Positions 35,042 through 45,944 of a DNA stretch of 64,000 bases are shown here, in pieces. The stretch is from Phocaeicola vulgatus ATCC 8482. GTDB lineage: Bacteria; Bacteroidota; Bacteroidia; Bacteroidales; Bacteroidaceae. How positions within the stretch are numbered: position 1 is the first letter of the stretch; each line of letters begins with the position of its first letter. The notes below the pieces were generated by a model. It had not been told where the DNA came from. It did no database searches and was given only the letters and a program-made list of their open reading frames with translations. The stretch spans positions 4,092,001 through 4,156,000 of the forward strand of contig NC_009614.1 in NCBI RefSeq assembly GCF_000012825.1. The letters are read 5' to 3'. The position numbers were made by a program, and so were the translations under genes.

Positions 35042-36725
35042 GGGATATTCAGTAAATGTCTCTAAAAAATAAGATGGCATATGAAGATGATAGGGCATGA
35101 CCATTTCATATGCCATTCTTATTGTCATTTTTCCGTGCTTTCTCACATACTTCTATCCGACAGGACATGACGTTCCGGAAGAAGTCTGATGACCTCTTCT
35201 GATTCTGTGAGTAAAATCATATCATGCTGCTTTAGCTGTTTTGTTTCTGATTTTTTCTATCATCAGTATGGCATTTGCCGTATGTATTCCAAAGAAAATC
35301 CACAGTATTTCCGTCTTCCTGTTTCTGGCCTTTATCCTTGAGAGCGAGTAATGTTGCTTTTGAGTGCCGAAGCTTCCTTCAAGCCGTGTTGCCCTTTCTT
35401 TTGAGAGTTCGCTTCTAAGCACCTTCCTCAAAGGCTCATCTTTGGCCGCCCTTCCCTTGCGCACAAAGGATGTGGATATCCCATATTTTGTACAGAACTT
35501 TCTGTTGGCATTATTGGCATATATGGAATCGGCAGCCACACATCTTACCCTTACATTCATAAGCTTCTGCTGCATACGGATACAGTCCTTCAAGCGTATA
35601 CCCTCATTGAATGCCTTGAACGAGAGGTGTTCGATGAACGATATGCCGTCTATCTGTATATTATTGACCTTTGCACCGAACTCGACGGACTTGGTTTCCT
35701 TGCCTCTGACGATGGGACGTACATAATGACGGTCAATGCTGACGATGCGGTCACTGACTTTCCGCCCTTCAAACATTTCCTTTTCTTGTACAAGCACCTT
35801 TCTGATGATGGAAAGACGCTTATGATAATCCTGGGTATATCGGAGTAAAGCACCGTACTCGCTATGGATCCCATCCCTTTGACTGAGGAGCTTTTCAAGA
35901 AGCTTGATCATACGGCGCTTAAGCATTCTTGTCCTTGAAGCTCTCCTCTTTCTTTTCTTGCAGTAGGACAGATAGGATTCCGCCACATTCCTGTATTTGT
36001 TGCGCGGACGCCTTATGCCCAACTCCCTGCAATGCCGGCATATATGCCTGTAGAGCCATTCGAGGCTTTCCCAAAGGAGTTTCATGTCCGTAGGAAAACG
36101 CATGTGGCTTTCATAGCATGTGGCATCGGTCATGCAGACGTGAAGGTTATCAAGATAAGGTTTCCAGTGTGAAGCCAGGAGCTCCTGGAAAGAATCAATG
36201 TCAAGGCGGGATGCTATCTCATTACGGATGGCACTGACTATCTTGAAGTTGGTTATGGGAAGGGACGGGGGAATCATAATTCCACAGAAAATCTGGTAGT
36301 GTATGTTCCCGTTCAGATGTTCCACCAGTTGCCTGTCGGAGAATCCGGTGTATGCCTTCAGGACCATAAGGGCGATCTTTGCGGAAGGACTGAATCTGTT
36401 CCTGCGTCCCAGGCGCCGGTCCGACAGGCCGGCGGCTTTTGCCATACATTCAAACGGAAAGACCGAATGAAGCTTGCCAAGCTCACTCTCATTAAAACTC
36501 TTGCGGTATTTTTCCAGAATATCAAATTCTGTAAAACCCAAAGTAGGGTGAATTTCTGAAATATTCACTATCTTTGCCATATCTTATTAGTTTGGATATT
36601 TCCCCCGTTTTGGCCGTCAAATCTTATTTTCGGGGGAATACCTAAAGATACAAAAAAGCCAACTAATTCGCAATACTTTGTGTATGAATTAGTTGGCTGA
36701 TTTTGTAATATTTAATGAATGTCCC
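35042..36725 (-). mobile_element. complete insertion sequence with 6-bp target duplication
   Basis: The element is 1684 bp. The left end GGGATATTCAGTAAAT and the right end (read inward) GGGACATTCATTAAAT agree in 14 of 16 positions. CACTTA flanks both ends (35036-35041 and 36726-36731), a perfect 6-bp target duplication. Inside the left end a 12-bp stem (35074-35085 with 35105-35116) follows the transposase gene. Inside the right end two stems (36601-36607 with 36631-36637, and 36658-36669 with 36686-36697) stand before the gene and could block outside transcription. Confidence 0.88.
35222..36580 (-). CDS. DDE transposase (IS5/IS1182-like, DUF772 N-terminus)
   Basis: 452 residues, full length. 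The N-terminal domain matches the DUF772 type (ALMVLKAYTGFSDRQLVEHL). DDE residues are likely D in MTDATCYES, D in AADSIYANN, and E in RLEGSFGTQ; the last is followed by the YxxR-like region and a hydrophobic tail. A long Lys/Arg-rich segment lies between the first two. The gene is intact, so the element may still move. The exact IS family was not determined. Confidence 0.88.
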   Translation of the reverse strand: MAKIVNISEIHPTLGFTEFDILEKYRKSFNESELGKLHSVFPFECMAKAAGLSDRRLGRRNRFSPSAKIALMVLKAYTGFSDRQLVEHLNGNIHYQIFCGIMIPPSLPITNFKIVSAIRNEIASRLDIDSFQELLASHWKPYLDNLHVCMTDATCYESHMRFPTDMKLLWESLEWLYRHICRHCRELGIRRPRNKYRNVAESYLSYCKKRKRRASRTRMLKRRMIKLLEKLLSQRDGIHSEYGALLRYTQDYHKRLSIIRKVLVQEKEMFEGRKVSDRIVSIDRHYVRPIVRGKETKSVEFGAKVNNIQIDGISFIEHLSFKAFNEGIRLKDCIRMQQKLMNVRVRCVAADSIYANNANRKFCTKYGISTSFVRKGRAAKDEPLRKVLRSELSKERATRLEGSFGTQKQHYSLSRIKARNRKTEILWIFFGIHTANAILMIEKIRNKTAKAA

Positions 36726-36881
36726 CACTTAGTATTTAATTAAACATAATACTGATTATATATCAAAAATGGCTCGCGTAAATAGACTTGAAAAAGGGAT
36801 TGGTTGATTAATAAAGACGAAAATAAATTTTGCCATAACGCAAAAAACTAATATCTAAAGATACATAAACTTTAGATAATA
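36726..36881. other. AT-rich spacer right of the insertion sequence
   Basis: Contains only a short stem (ATCTAAAG with CTTTAGAT, 36853-36878). No gene seen. Confidence 0.4.
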
Positions 36882-36914
36882 ACAAAGCCCAGACTGGAAA
36901 AGTCCGAGCTTTGT
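36882..36914 (-). terminator. terminator of the gyrA-TPR unit
   Basis: ACAAAGC/GCTTTGT with an inner GACT/AGTC stem. On the minus strand a T-rich tract follows. It lies 25 nt after the TPR gene stop. Confidence 0.7.
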
Positions 36915-36938
36915 GCATAAATAAATAGAAAGATCGTA

Positions 36939-38156
36939 TTAATATCCTAATTCTTTTTCCAAAGAATCATATTCAGCTCTATTTAACTTCCAATAAATAT
37001 TTAGCAAATAATTTCCCCACAAAGCTTTATTATCAGGCTTTAATTCTTTTGCCTTCTCATAATATGGTTTAGCTTTCTCATACAACTCTTTAATCTTATT
37101 TTCGTTTTCATTGTATTTGGGATCATCAATAGCTAACTTTGCATTTTCCTCAACAATAATCTGGGCTGGGAAAAAATAACAATCACCAATCTTTGAATAT
37201 GCTTCAGCAACTAAATCTCCGTTGTTTGAAATAATTTTATTAAATATAGCAACTGCATCATCATACTGCTTTTTCTCATACAATAAGATACCTTTTACAT
37301 AAAGATAGTACGGAGTTTCACTCGTAGCAAGCAATTTATTAATTTGAGCCAAACCCTCATCAACCATACCTTTTTGAATATAATAATCCATAATATTACC
37401 AACAAAGTATTCTTGCTTAGGAAACGATTCAGTACCTTCTTTGATTACTTCAAGCCATTTTGCAGAATCACCACCTTCTTTCTGACCATATGTTTCAGCC
37501 AAGCACATTAATGCTCTATAACCTTCTTCTTTATGATTCTTACCTATATTGCCATATTTGATGACAGCTTGATTGTCTTTCAGCATATTAGCAGCTAAAG
37601 TTGCATAACAAGCATATAATGCATTCAAAGTGTCAGCCTTCAACTCATCATCATCAGCAAACATAGGCTCGTTTACTACATCAACAAATAATCCAAAATA
37701 TTTTAGAGCATCAGCATAATCTCCTTTATTGTAAGCATCACCACCACCATTAACTAGGTTTAAACGCAAAGTCTTCAAAGCATCTGCATTCTTCTTTCTG
37801 AATTTGGGTTTCTTTAACTCACCACTTTGGACTTTAGCCTGCTCTATTTCATCGCATTTCAAGTAGAAGTCATACATCTTAGCTAAGCTGTTATAAAGCT
37901 TAGTTGTATCTGCCTGACCTCCGGGTAAATAAAGTTTCATGTTTTCTTCATCATAAATTGCTTTCTGAAAATCTCCAGCTAATTTCCATGTTTCCGGATC
38001 ATTAGCGGTTTCAGGATTAGTTAAAGCCGGTTCGATAGCTTTTGCAGCTTCTTCAGGTTTGCTTTTCAAGGATTTAGCCTCCTTAACAACACTTACTTGT
38101 GCAGACACAAAGCAAGCTGTTAACAATAAAGCCACTGTAAATAATACTTTTCTCAT
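36939..38156 (-). CDS. periplasmic TPR-repeat protein
   Basis: 405 residues. A signal peptide (VALLLTACFVSAQ) precedes an all-helical protein with several TPR-like repeats (for example GDAYNKGDYADALKYFGLFV and GILLYEKKQYDDAVAIFNKI). A cysteine at about residue 15 lies within the signal peptide, but the AQ cut site after it is more likely than a lipobox. The start is 30 nt downstream of gyrA, so it is probably cotranscribed. Function unknown; it is a conserved Bacteroidales companion of gyrA. Confidence 0.8.
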   Translation of the reverse strand: MRKVLFTVALLLTACFVSAQVSVVKEAKSLKSKPEEAAKAIEPALTNPETANDPETWKLAGDFQKAIYDEENMKLYLPGGQADTTKLYNSLAKMYDFYLKCDEIEQAKVQSGELKKPKFRKKNADALKTLRLNLVNGGGDAYNKGDYADALKYFGLFVDVVNEPMFADDDELKADTLNALYACYATLAANMLKDNQAVIKYGNIGKNHKEEGYRALMCLAETYGQKEGGDSAKWLEVIKEGTESFPKQEYFVGNIMDYYIQKGMVDEGLAQINKLLATSETPYYLYVKGILLYEKKQYDDAVAIFNKIISNNGDLVAEAYSKIGDCYFFPAQIIVEENAKLAIDDPKYNENENKIKELYEKAKPYYEKAKELKPDNKALWGNYLLNIYWKLNRAEYDSLEKELGY

Positions 38157-38186
38157 GATTTTGTGGATTTAATAATACAATTTATT

Positions 38187-40754
38187 TTATTCTTCACTAT
38201 TTGCTTCGGCAGTTAAATCTGAATTAGTATCAGAATTAGTAGTACCACCACTCTCTCCTTCAGTTATATTTTCAAGATCTGTATTTGAATTTTCATCTGT
38301 AACCTCTTCTTCAGATGTCACCTTACATACAGAGCCTATTTGGTCATTACGTTTCTCCAAATTTATCAATCGCACACCTTGTGTTGCACGTCCCATGATG
38401 CGGACTTCAGCGACTTTTAAACGAATTGTAATACCAGATTTATTAATAATCATCAAGTCATTCTCATCTGTAACAGACTTGATAGCTACCAATTTACCCG
38501 TTTTATCTGTAATATTCAACGTTTTTACACCCTTACCGCCACGATTGGTCTTACGATAATCTTCGATATCAGAACGTTTACCGTATCCTTGTTCAGAAAC
38601 TACCATAATTGATTCAGCTTCAGGATCTTTTATACAAATCATACCGATAACTTCATCGCCACCATCTTCATCCAAAGTCATACCACGCACCCCTGTAGCC
38701 GTACGTCCCATAACACGAACCGCACTTTCGTGAAAGCGAATTGCACGCCCGTTACGGTTAGCAATAATGATTTCATTATCACCGTTAGTCATACGAACTT
38801 CAATCACTTTATCATCCTCACGAATAGTTATCGCATTAACACCATTCTGGCGAGGCCGTGAGTATTGTTCCAACAAAGTCTTTTTAATGACGCCATTCTT
38901 TGTACAGAACAGCACATAATGGCTGTTAATGAACTCGGTATCATTAAGGTTTTTCACACGTAGATATGCTGTAACCACGTCATCGGAATCAATATTCAGC
39001 AAATTCTGAATAGCGCGTCCTTTAGCATTTTTAGTTCCTTCGGGAATTTCGTAAACTTTCAACCAATAGCACTTACCTTTCTGAGTGAAGAACATCATAG
39101 TATTGTGCATTGTAGCCGGATAAATATGCTCTACAAAGTCTTCATCACGGGTTTCACTTCCTTTTGATCCAACTCCACCCCTATTTTGGGCACGGAATTC
39201 TGATAAAGGAGTACGTTTGATATATCCCATATGAGATATCGTGATAACCATCTGATCATCAGCATAAAAATCTTCCGGATTAAATTCTTCTGAAGAATAA
39301 ACTATTTCAGACCGACGCGCGTCCCCATACTTCTCTTTTACCTCTACTAACTCATCTTTGATTACTTTTTTACAAAGTTCATCATTTGAAAGAATTTCTT
39401 CATAATAAGCAATCTGTTTCATCACCTCTTCATATTCTGCGTGAAGCTGATCTTGCATCAAACCTGTTAATTGGCGCAAACGCATTTCTACAATAGCACG
39501 TGCCTGAATTTCACTCAGATTAAAACGCTCTATTAACCCTGCTATGGCATCATTAGGGGTTTTTGCAGCACGAATAATACGGATCACTTCATCAATATTA
39601 TCAGAAGCTATAATCAATCCTTCAAGAATATGAGCACGCTCCTGTGCCTTCCGTAAATCATACTGAGTACGACGAATTACCACATCATGACGATGTTCTA
39701 CAAAATATCTGATTAAATCTTTCAGATTCAACATTTTGGGGCGACCATGGACCAGAGCGATATTATTTACTCCAAATGAAGTTTGCAGAGCTGTCATTTT
39801 GAACAATTTGTTCAGCACCACACTAGCATTTGCATCACGTTTAACATCAATAACAATACGCATACCTTCACGGTCGGATTCATCATTTACATACGAAATA
39901 CCATCAATCTTCTTGTCATTGACTAAAGATGCGATATTTTCAATCAATTCCTTCTTATTTACATTATAAGGAATTTCATTAACTATGATCTTGTCATGTG
40001 TAGTATGAGTTTCTATCTCAGCCTTAGCACGCATCACTACTCTACCACGTCCGGTTTCGTAAGCATCGCGTACCCCGCTTATACCATATATATATCCACC
40101 TGTAGGGAAATCCGGTGCTTTTACATATTGCATAAGCCCTTCAATATCAATATCATTATTGTCAATGTAAGCAATACATGCATCGATTACTTCAGAAAGA
40201 TTATGGGTAGGCATATTGGTTGCCATACCTACAGCAATACCGGATGCTCCATTTACCAACAAGTTAGGAATCCGTGTTGGCATGACAGTCGGTTCCTGCA
40301 ACGTGTCATCAAAATTATTCTGAAAATCAACAGTTTCCTTATAAAGATCCTGCATCATCTCTTCACCTATTTTCTTTAATCTTGCTTCCGTATAACGCAT
40401 GGCAGCAGGGCTGTCACCATCAACAGAGCCGAAGTTACCCTGACCATCTACCAACGGATATCTCATAGCCCAATCCTGAGCCATTCTGACCAAAGCTCCA
40501 TACACGGAAGAGTCACCATGCGGGTGATATTTACCCAAAACTTCACCTACAATTCTTGCTGATTTCTTATAAGCTTTATCGGAGGTATTTCCCAGTTCAA
40601 TCATACCATATAAGATACGTCTATGAACCGGTTTAAAGCCATCGCGAACATCCGGGAGGGCGCGCGCAACAATTACTGACATTGAGTAATCAATGTACGA
40701 CGACTTCATTTCCTCTTCGATGTTAATCTTTATAATTCTGTCTTGTTCTAGCAT
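38187..40754 (-). CDS. gyrA: DNA gyrase subunit A
   Basis: 855 residues. The catalytic tyrosine is Y121 in MRYTEARL. The quinolone region reads [20 protein letters not shown]: Ser82 (E. coli Ser83) is retained, but the position equivalent to E. coli Asp87 is Gly86. The C-terminal half has the beta-propeller repeats, with the GyrA-box-like [10 protein letters not shown], and ends in an acidic Glu/Asn/Ser-rich tail. With GyrB it introduces negative supercoils. Confidence 0.98.
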   Translation of the reverse strand: MLEQDRIIKINIEEEMKSSYIDYSMSVIVARALPDVRDGFKPVHRRILYGMIELGNTSDKAYKKSARIVGEVLGKYHPHGDSSVYGALVRMAQDWAMRYPLVDGQGNFGSVDGDSPAAMRYTEARLKKIGEEMMQDLYKETVDFQNNFDDTLQEPTVMPTRIPNLLVNGASGIAVGMATNMPTHNLSEVIDACIAYIDNNDIDIEGLMQYVKAPDFPTGGYIYGISGVRDAYETGRGRVVMRAKAEIETHTTHDKIIVNEIPYNVNKKELIENIASLVNDKKIDGISYVNDESDREGMRIVIDVKRDANASVVLNKLFKMTALQTSFGVNNIALVHGRPKMLNLKDLIRYFVEHRHDVVIRRTQYDLRKAQERAHILEGLIIASDNIDEVIRIIRAAKTPNDAIAGLIERFNLSEIQARAIVEMRLRQLTGLMQDQLHAEYEEVMKQIAYYEEILSNDELCKKVIKDELVEVKEKYGDARRSEIVYSSEEFNPEDFYADDQMVITISHMGYIKRTPLSEFRAQNRGGVGSKGSETRDEDFVEHIYPATMHNTMMFFTQKGKCYWLKVYEIPEGTKNAKGRAIQNLLNIDSDDVVTAYLRVKNLNDTEFINSHYVLFCTKNGVIKKTLLEQYSRPRQNGVNAITIREDDKVIEVRMTNGDNEIIIANRNGRAIRFHESAVRVMGRTATGVRGMTLDEDGGDEVIGMICIKDPEAESIMVVSEQGYGKRSDIEDYRKTNRGGKGVKTLNITDKTGKLVAIKSVTDENDLMIINKSGITIRLKVAEVRIMGRATQGVRLINLEKRNDQIGSVCKVTSEEEVTDENSNTDLENITEGESGGTTNSDTNSDLTAEANSEE

Positions 40755-41066
40755 TTAAACAAATATTAATTATACATCTTTTTGGTTTACCAAAAACCAC
40801 GCTAAAGTACTACTTTTATACGACATACGAAACAAAACCCATAAAAAAGTTAAGTCTATTAAATGTTTTTACTTATATAAGTAAAAAGTATCCCTATACC
40901 TTATTTTATAGTATATAGTGATTATCACTCCCACTTCTCATTTACTTTGTGAATAGTTCGCTATAACCCTTATTTTTGTTTAATCCATTTAGCCTGTCAA
41001 AGCTTGGCATACATTTTGTTATGCTAATATAAATAAGAAAACAATGGTATGCATTGTTATTATGTG
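40755..41066. other. divergent gyrA-clpC spacer
   Basis: Divergent AT-rich promoter region. No gene seen. A weak -7-like site (TACTTTAG read on the minus strand near 40804) could serve gyrA. Confidence 0.4.
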
Positions 41067-41074
41067 TATCTTTG
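41067..41074 (+). promoter_or_regulatory. -7 box of clpC
   Basis: TATCTTTG, 44 nt before the clpC start. An unusually strong ribosome site AGGAGG lies about 12 nt upstream of the ATG, rare in this phylum. Confidence 0.7.
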
Positions 41075-41118
41075 CACACTGGGAAATAAATACTATACTT
41101 TAGGAGGACGATAAATTT

Positions 41119-43635
41119 ATGAACAATCAATTTACACAAAGAGTGTCCGATATCATCATGTATAGCAAGGAAGAAGCCAACAGGCTGCGAAATAGCTATA
41201 TTGGTCCCGAACACTTGTTGTTGGGACTGATACGTGAAGGTGAAGGAAAAGCTATCGAGATTTTGTTTAATTTGCAAATAAACTTACAGGACATAAAAAA
41301 TCAGTTGGAGGCCATTGTGAAAAACAATGCAGAAAATGACACCACCTATGACGAGAATATTAGCTTTAATGACAAAGCATCCAAAGTGTTAAAGCTATGT
41401 ATTCTAGAGGCTAAGTTATTGAGAAACATTGCGGCTGACTCTGAACATATTTTGTTAGCAATTATGAAGGTCAAGGATAATGCAGCTTTCCACGTCTTGG
41501 AAAGCAATGGCGTAACATACGAAAAAATCAAACTCACTTTACAACCAGACACCCATGCAGGTCTGGGGTTCAGTGAGGACGAGGATGAAGACGAGGATAT
41601 ACGTCAGAGTCCAAGTGGCAATAAATCAAATGCAGCACAACAGCAGGCACGCCCGGCACAAAAAAAGCCGGCTAATGACACTCCTGTACTCGACAATTTC
41701 GGCACAGACATGACAAAAGCTGCCGAAGAAGGAAAACTAGATCCTGTAGTTGGCCGGGTGAAGGAAATAGAGCGACTGGCACAAATATTGAGCCGTCGCA
41801 AGAAAAACAACCCAATTTTGATTGGCGAACCGGGAGTCGGCAAATCTGCCATTGTTGAGGGACTTGCATTACGGATTGTGGAAAAGAAAGTATCACGTAT
41901 CTTATTTGACAAACGAGTGATAGCTCTTGATATGACTGCCGTTGTCGCAGGCACTAAATATCGTGGACAATTCGAGGAACGTATTCGTTCTATCTTAAAC
42001 GAGTTGAAGAAGAATCCTAACATCATTCTTTTCATCGATGAAATCCACACTATTGTGGGAGCAGGTTCTGCAGCGGGCTCAATGGATGCAGCCAATATGT
42101 TGAAACCCGCATTGGCCAGAGGCGAGATTCAATGCATCGGAGCGACGACGTTGGACGAATACCGCCAAAACATTGAAAAAGACGGTGCATTGGAACGTCG
42201 GTTCCAAAAGGTTATTGTAGAACCAACAACTGCAGAAGAGACACTTCAGATATTGAAAAATATCAAGGATAAATACGAGGATCATCATAATGTGAACTAT
42301 ACAGATGCAGCCCTTGAAGCTTGTGTGAAACTAACAGACCGATATATCACAGACCGTAACTTCCCCGATAAAGCGATAGATGCTTTAGATGAAGCCGGCT
42401 CGCGCGTACATCTTACTAATATCACTGCTCCTAAAGAAATAGAAGAACAGGAAAAACTGATTGATGAGATGAAATCTCTTAAAAATGAAGCTGTCAGGCT
42501 ACAGAATTTCGAACTGGCCGCCAGTTATCGTGACAAAGAGAAAGAATATACGAATCAGCTTGATACCCTGAAGGAAGAATGGGAAAAAAGTCTGAAGGAA
42601 AACCGGGAAACGGTAGATGACGAACAAATAGCTGAAGTCGTTTCCATGATGTCAGGCGTACCTGTACAAAGAATGGCACAGGCTGAAGGAATGAAATTAT
42701 TAGGAATGAAAGACGATCTGCTTTCTAAAGTTATCGGTCAGGACAAAGCAATCGCCACACTGGTAAAAGCTATTCAAAGAAGCCGTGTAGGCCTGAAAGA
42801 TCCTAATAAGCCGATTGGTACATTCATGTTTCTAGGTCCGACAGGTGTCGGCAAGACTCATTTGGCCAAGGAGTTAGCGAAACTAATGTTCGGTTCAGCA
42901 GATGCACTTATCCGCATTGACATGAGTGAATATATGGAAAAATTCACCGTATCCCGTCTGGTAGGAGCACCTCCCGGATACGTAGGTTATGAAGAAGGTG
43001 GGCAGCTGACGGAGAAAGTAAGGCGTAAACCCTACTCTATCGTTTTATTGGATGAAATTGAAAAAGCGCATCCCGATGTATTCAACATATTGTTGCAAGT
43101 GATGGATGAAGGTCGGTTGACTGACAGTTATGGCAGAACTGTAGACTTTAAAAATACCATAGTCATCATGACATCTAATATTGGAACCCGCCAACTGAAA
43201 GAATTCGGAAAAGGAATCGGATTTGCCGCCCAGGTCCGTACTGATGACAAAGAATACTCGCGCAGCGTGATTACAAAAGCTTTGAATAAGTCTTTTGCGC
43301 CCGAATTCATCAATCGTTTGGACGAAATAATAACTTTCGACCAACTCGATCTGGATGCACTGACCCGGATTATTGATATTGAACTTAAGGGCCTTTACAG
43401 TCGTGTGAAAAACATTGGTTACAAGCTTGTTATTGACGAAGATGCCAAAAAGTTTGTAGCCACCAAAGGTTACGATGTACAGTTTGGAGCACGCCCATTG
43501 AAACGTGCCATCCAAAACAACTTGGAGGATGGCATCTCCGAGCTGATACTTGGATCAGAAATGGCAGCTGGTGACACGATCAAGGTAAGCTATGACAAAG
43601 AAAAAGACCTCATTGTCATGACTGTGGAAAAGTAA
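41119..43635 (+). CDS. clpC: ClpC-type AAA+ chaperone, Clp protease ATPase subunit
   Basis: 838 residues. An N-terminal double Clp_N repeat (about 1-140) is followed by an acidic linker. Two AAA+ modules come next, with Walker A GEPGVGKS and GPTGVGKT, and between them a UVR-type coiled segment (LKNEAVRLQNFELAASYRDK). The second module has the IGF loop (GKGIGF) for docking to ClpP. It unfolds proteins for degradation in stress. It stands alone with its own terminator. Confidence 0.95.
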   Translation: MNNQFTQRVSDIIMYSKEEANRLRNSYIGPEHLLLGLIREGEGKAIEILFNLQINLQDIKNQLEAIVKNNAENDTTYDENISFNDKASKVLKLCILEAKLLRNIAADSEHILLAIMKVKDNAAFHVLESNGVTYEKIKLTLQPDTHAGLGFSEDEDEDEDIRQSPSGNKSNAAQQQARPAQKKPANDTPVLDNFGTDMTKAAEEGKLDPVVGRVKEIERLAQILSRRKKNNPILIGEPGVGKSAIVEGLALRIVEKKVSRILFDKRVIALDMTAVVAGTKYRGQFEERIRSILNELKKNPNIILFIDEIHTIVGAGSAAGSMDAANMLKPALARGEIQCIGATTLDEYRQNIEKDGALERRFQKVIVEPTTAEETLQILKNIKDKYEDHHNVNYTDAALEACVKLTDRYITDRNFPDKAIDALDEAGSRVHLTNITAPKEIEEQEKLIDEMKSLKNEAVRLQNFELAASYRDKEKEYTNQLDTLKEEWEKSLKENRETVDDEQIAEVVSMMSGVPVQRMAQAEGMKLLGMKDDLLSKVIGQDKAIATLVKAIQRSRVGLKDPNKPIGTFMFLGPTGVGKTHLAKELAKLMFGSADALIRIDMSEYMEKFTVSRLVGAPPGYVGYEEGGQLTEKVRRKPYSIVLLDEIEKAHPDVFNILLQVMDEGRLTDSYGRTVDFKNTIVIMTSNIGTRQLKEFGKGIGFAAQVRTDDKEYSRSVITKALNKSFAPEFINRLDEIITFDQLDLDALTRIIDIELKGLYSRVKNIGYKLVIDEDAKKFVATKGYDVQFGARPLKRAIQNNLEDGISELILGSEMAAGDTIKVSYDKEKDLIVMTVEK

Positions 43636-43668
43636 AGAGTCCAAAGTTATTCAAAAAATAACAGACAA

Positions 43669-43702
43669 AATGTCAGATATCACTGTATCTGGCATTTTTT
43701 TT
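43669..43702 (+). terminator. terminator of clpC
   Basis: AATGTCAGATA pairs with TATCTGGCATT (one G-U pair), followed by eight T. Confidence 0.9.
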
Positions 43703-43769
43703 GCCCATCATCCAACAAAAAGACGATTCAAACGTATATATAACATAATAACTTAAAACCATAAATAGT

Positions 43770-45815
43770 ATGCAAAAAGGAAATATTGGGGTAACCACTG
43801 AGAACATTTTCCCCATCATTAAAAAGTTCTTATACAGTGATCATGAAATATTCCTCCGTGAATTAGTTTCTAATGCAGTAGATGCCACACAGAAGCTGAA
43901 AACCCTTGCATCTAAAGGTGAATTCAAAGGAGAGATGGGAGATCTTACCATTAAAGTAAGCTTAGGAAAAGATACCATCACCATTTCCGACCGGGGTATC
44001 GGACTTACAGCCGAAGAGATCGACAAATATATCAATCAGATAGCTTTTTCAGGTGCTAACGACTTCCTTGAAAAATATAAAGATGATGCCAATGCCATCA
44101 TCGGACACTTTGGTCTGGGTTTCTATTCTGCCTTCATGGTAGCCAAAAAAGTGGAAATCATCACAAAATCCCACCAAGAAGGAGCACAAGCTGTGAAATG
44201 GACTTGCGACGGAAGCCCTGAGTTCACTATCGAAAACGTTGAAAAAGAAAGCCGCGGATCGGATATTATCCTTTATATAGATGATGACTGCAAGGAATTT
44301 CTGGAAGAAACACGTATTTCTTCATTGCTGACTAAATATTGCCGCTTCCTTCCTATCCCCATTGCATTCGGCAAAAAGAAAGAATGGAAAGATGGAAAGC
44401 AGGTTGAAACAAACGAAGACAACGTAATCAACGAAACCTATCCTTTATGGACACGCAAACCGGTAGAGCTGAAAGACGAAGATTATAAGAAATTCTATCG
44501 GGAGTTATATCCTATGGCAGACGAACCTCTGTTCTGGATCCACCTGAATGTGGATTATCCGTTCAATCTGACAGGTATTCTGTACTTCCCGAAAGTGAAG
44601 AGCAACATTGAATTACAAAAAAACAAAATCCAACTTTACTGCAACCAGGTCTATGTCACCGACTCGGTAGAAGGTATTGTTCCAGACTTCCTGACCCTGT
44701 TACACGGAGTGATTGACTCACCGGATATCCCGTTGAACGTATCCCGTTCTTACTTGCAGAGCGATTCCAACGTGAAGAAAATCTCCACTTATATTTCTAA
44801 GAAAGTATCAGACCGCCTGCAAGCCATTTTTAAGAATGACCGCAAAGAATTCGAGGAGAAATGGGATGATTTGAAGATTTTCATCAACTACGGCATGTTG
44901 ACTCAAGAAGATTTCTACGAAAAGGCTAATAAATTTGCTCTGCTGAAAGACACAGATGACAAATATTACACTTACGAAGAATACCAAAGCTTGATCAAAG
45001 ATAACCAAACAGATAAGGACGGCAACTTGATTTATCTGTATGCTACCCATGCAGACGAACAATACAGCTACATTGATGCGGCCAAAAACAAAGGCTACAA
45101 CGTATTGTTAATGGATGGTCAGCTGGATGTAGCCATGGTAAGTATGCTCGAGCAGAAATTTGAAAAGAGCCGCTTCACCCGTGTGGACAGTGATGTAATT
45201 GACCACCTGATTGCTAAAGAAGAGCGCAAAGATGCCAGTTTGGAAGTTGGCCAACGCGATATTCTATCTTCCGTATTCCGCAGTCAGTTACCACAGATGA
45301 AGAAAGTGGAATTCAATGTGGAAACACAATCTTTAGGCGAGACAGGAACTCCTATCATGATTACCCAAAGTGAATATATGCGCCGTATGAAAGAAATGGC
45401 CAATATCCAGGCAGGTATGAGTTTCTATGGAGAAATGCCGGATATGTTTAACTTGGTTCTGAATGTCGACCACAAACTGGTGAAACAAGTTTTGAATGAT
45501 GCGGACAACTCTTGCAAAGCTGCTCTTGAACCTATTGAAGCTGAAATGACCAGTCTGAATAAACGTCACGACGAACTTCACAAAGCACAGGAAGGTAAAA
45601 AAGCTGATGAAATACCTCAAGCAGAAAAAGATGAATTAAGTAATGTTGAGAAAAAGTTGGCCGATGAAAAGACCAAGAAAGAAGCTGTTTTAGGTGAATA
45701 CGCAGGTGGTAACAAAGTAATCCGCCAATTGATTGACCTTGCTCTGTTACAAAACAACATGTTGAAAGGTGAAGCTTTGACAAACTTTGTAAAACGCAGT
45801 ATCGAACTGATTTAA
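43770..45815 (+). CDS. htpG: Hsp90-family chaperone HtpG
   Basis: 681 residues. The N-terminal GHKL ATP site has ELVSNAVDAT, ISDRGIGLT and IGHFGLGFYSAF. Middle and C-terminal dimer domains follow. The C-terminal part carries an acidic-basic insertion (NKRHDELHKAQEGKK and onwards) longer than in E. coli HtpG of 624 residues. It follows clpC, so two heat-shock chaperones lie together. Confidence 0.97.
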   Translation: MQKGNIGVTTENIFPIIKKFLYSDHEIFLRELVSNAVDATQKLKTLASKGEFKGEMGDLTIKVSLGKDTITISDRGIGLTAEEIDKYINQIAFSGANDFLEKYKDDANAIIGHFGLGFYSAFMVAKKVEIITKSHQEGAQAVKWTCDGSPEFTIENVEKESRGSDIILYIDDDCKEFLEETRISSLLTKYCRFLPIPIAFGKKKEWKDGKQVETNEDNVINETYPLWTRKPVELKDEDYKKFYRELYPMADEPLFWIHLNVDYPFNLTGILYFPKVKSNIELQKNKIQLYCNQVYVTDSVEGIVPDFLTLLHGVIDSPDIPLNVSRSYLQSDSNVKKISTYISKKVSDRLQAIFKNDRKEFEEKWDDLKIFINYGMLTQEDFYEKANKFALLKDTDDKYYTYEEYQSLIKDNQTDKDGNLIYLYATHADEQYSYIDAAKNKGYNVLLMDGQLDVAMVSMLEQKFEKSRFTRVDSDVIDHLIAKEERKDASLEVGQRDILSSVFRSQLPQMKKVEFNVETQSLGETGTPIMITQSEYMRRMKEMANIQAGMSFYGEMPDMFNLVLNVDHKLVKQVLNDADNSCKAALEPIEAEMTSLNKRHDELHKAQEGKKADEIPQAEKDELSNVEKKLADEKTKKEAVLGEYAGGNKVIRQLIDLALLQNNMLKGEALTNFVKRSIELI

Positions 45816-45838
45816 CAAATCTATCACATTTTGCTATC

Positions 45839-45874
45839 AAAAGCGTCGGGAAGTTCATTTCCGGCGCTTTTTTA
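45839..45874 (+). terminator. terminator of htpG
   Basis: A 13-bp stem with two wobble pairs (AAAAGCGTCGGGA with TTCCGGCGCTTTT), followed by T. It lies inside the upstream extension of the next open frame, supporting the later start of that gene. Confidence 0.85.
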
Positions 45875-45887
45875 TTCTAAAAAACGA

Positions 45888-45916
45888 TTGGAAACGAAGA
45901 TTTCTTTCTATATTTG
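45888..45916 (+). promoter_or_regulatory. promoter of the patatin gene
   Basis: TTG (45888-45890), 18 nt, TATATTTG (45909-45916), 28 nt before the chosen start. Confidence 0.75.
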
Positions 45917-45944
45917 GAGCGACACATACAAAGATTCGACATCC

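Noticed and set aside
45831..45944. Earlier start of the patatin gene
   Set aside because: Would include the htpG terminator and the patatin promoter, and puts 38 residues before the signal peptide.
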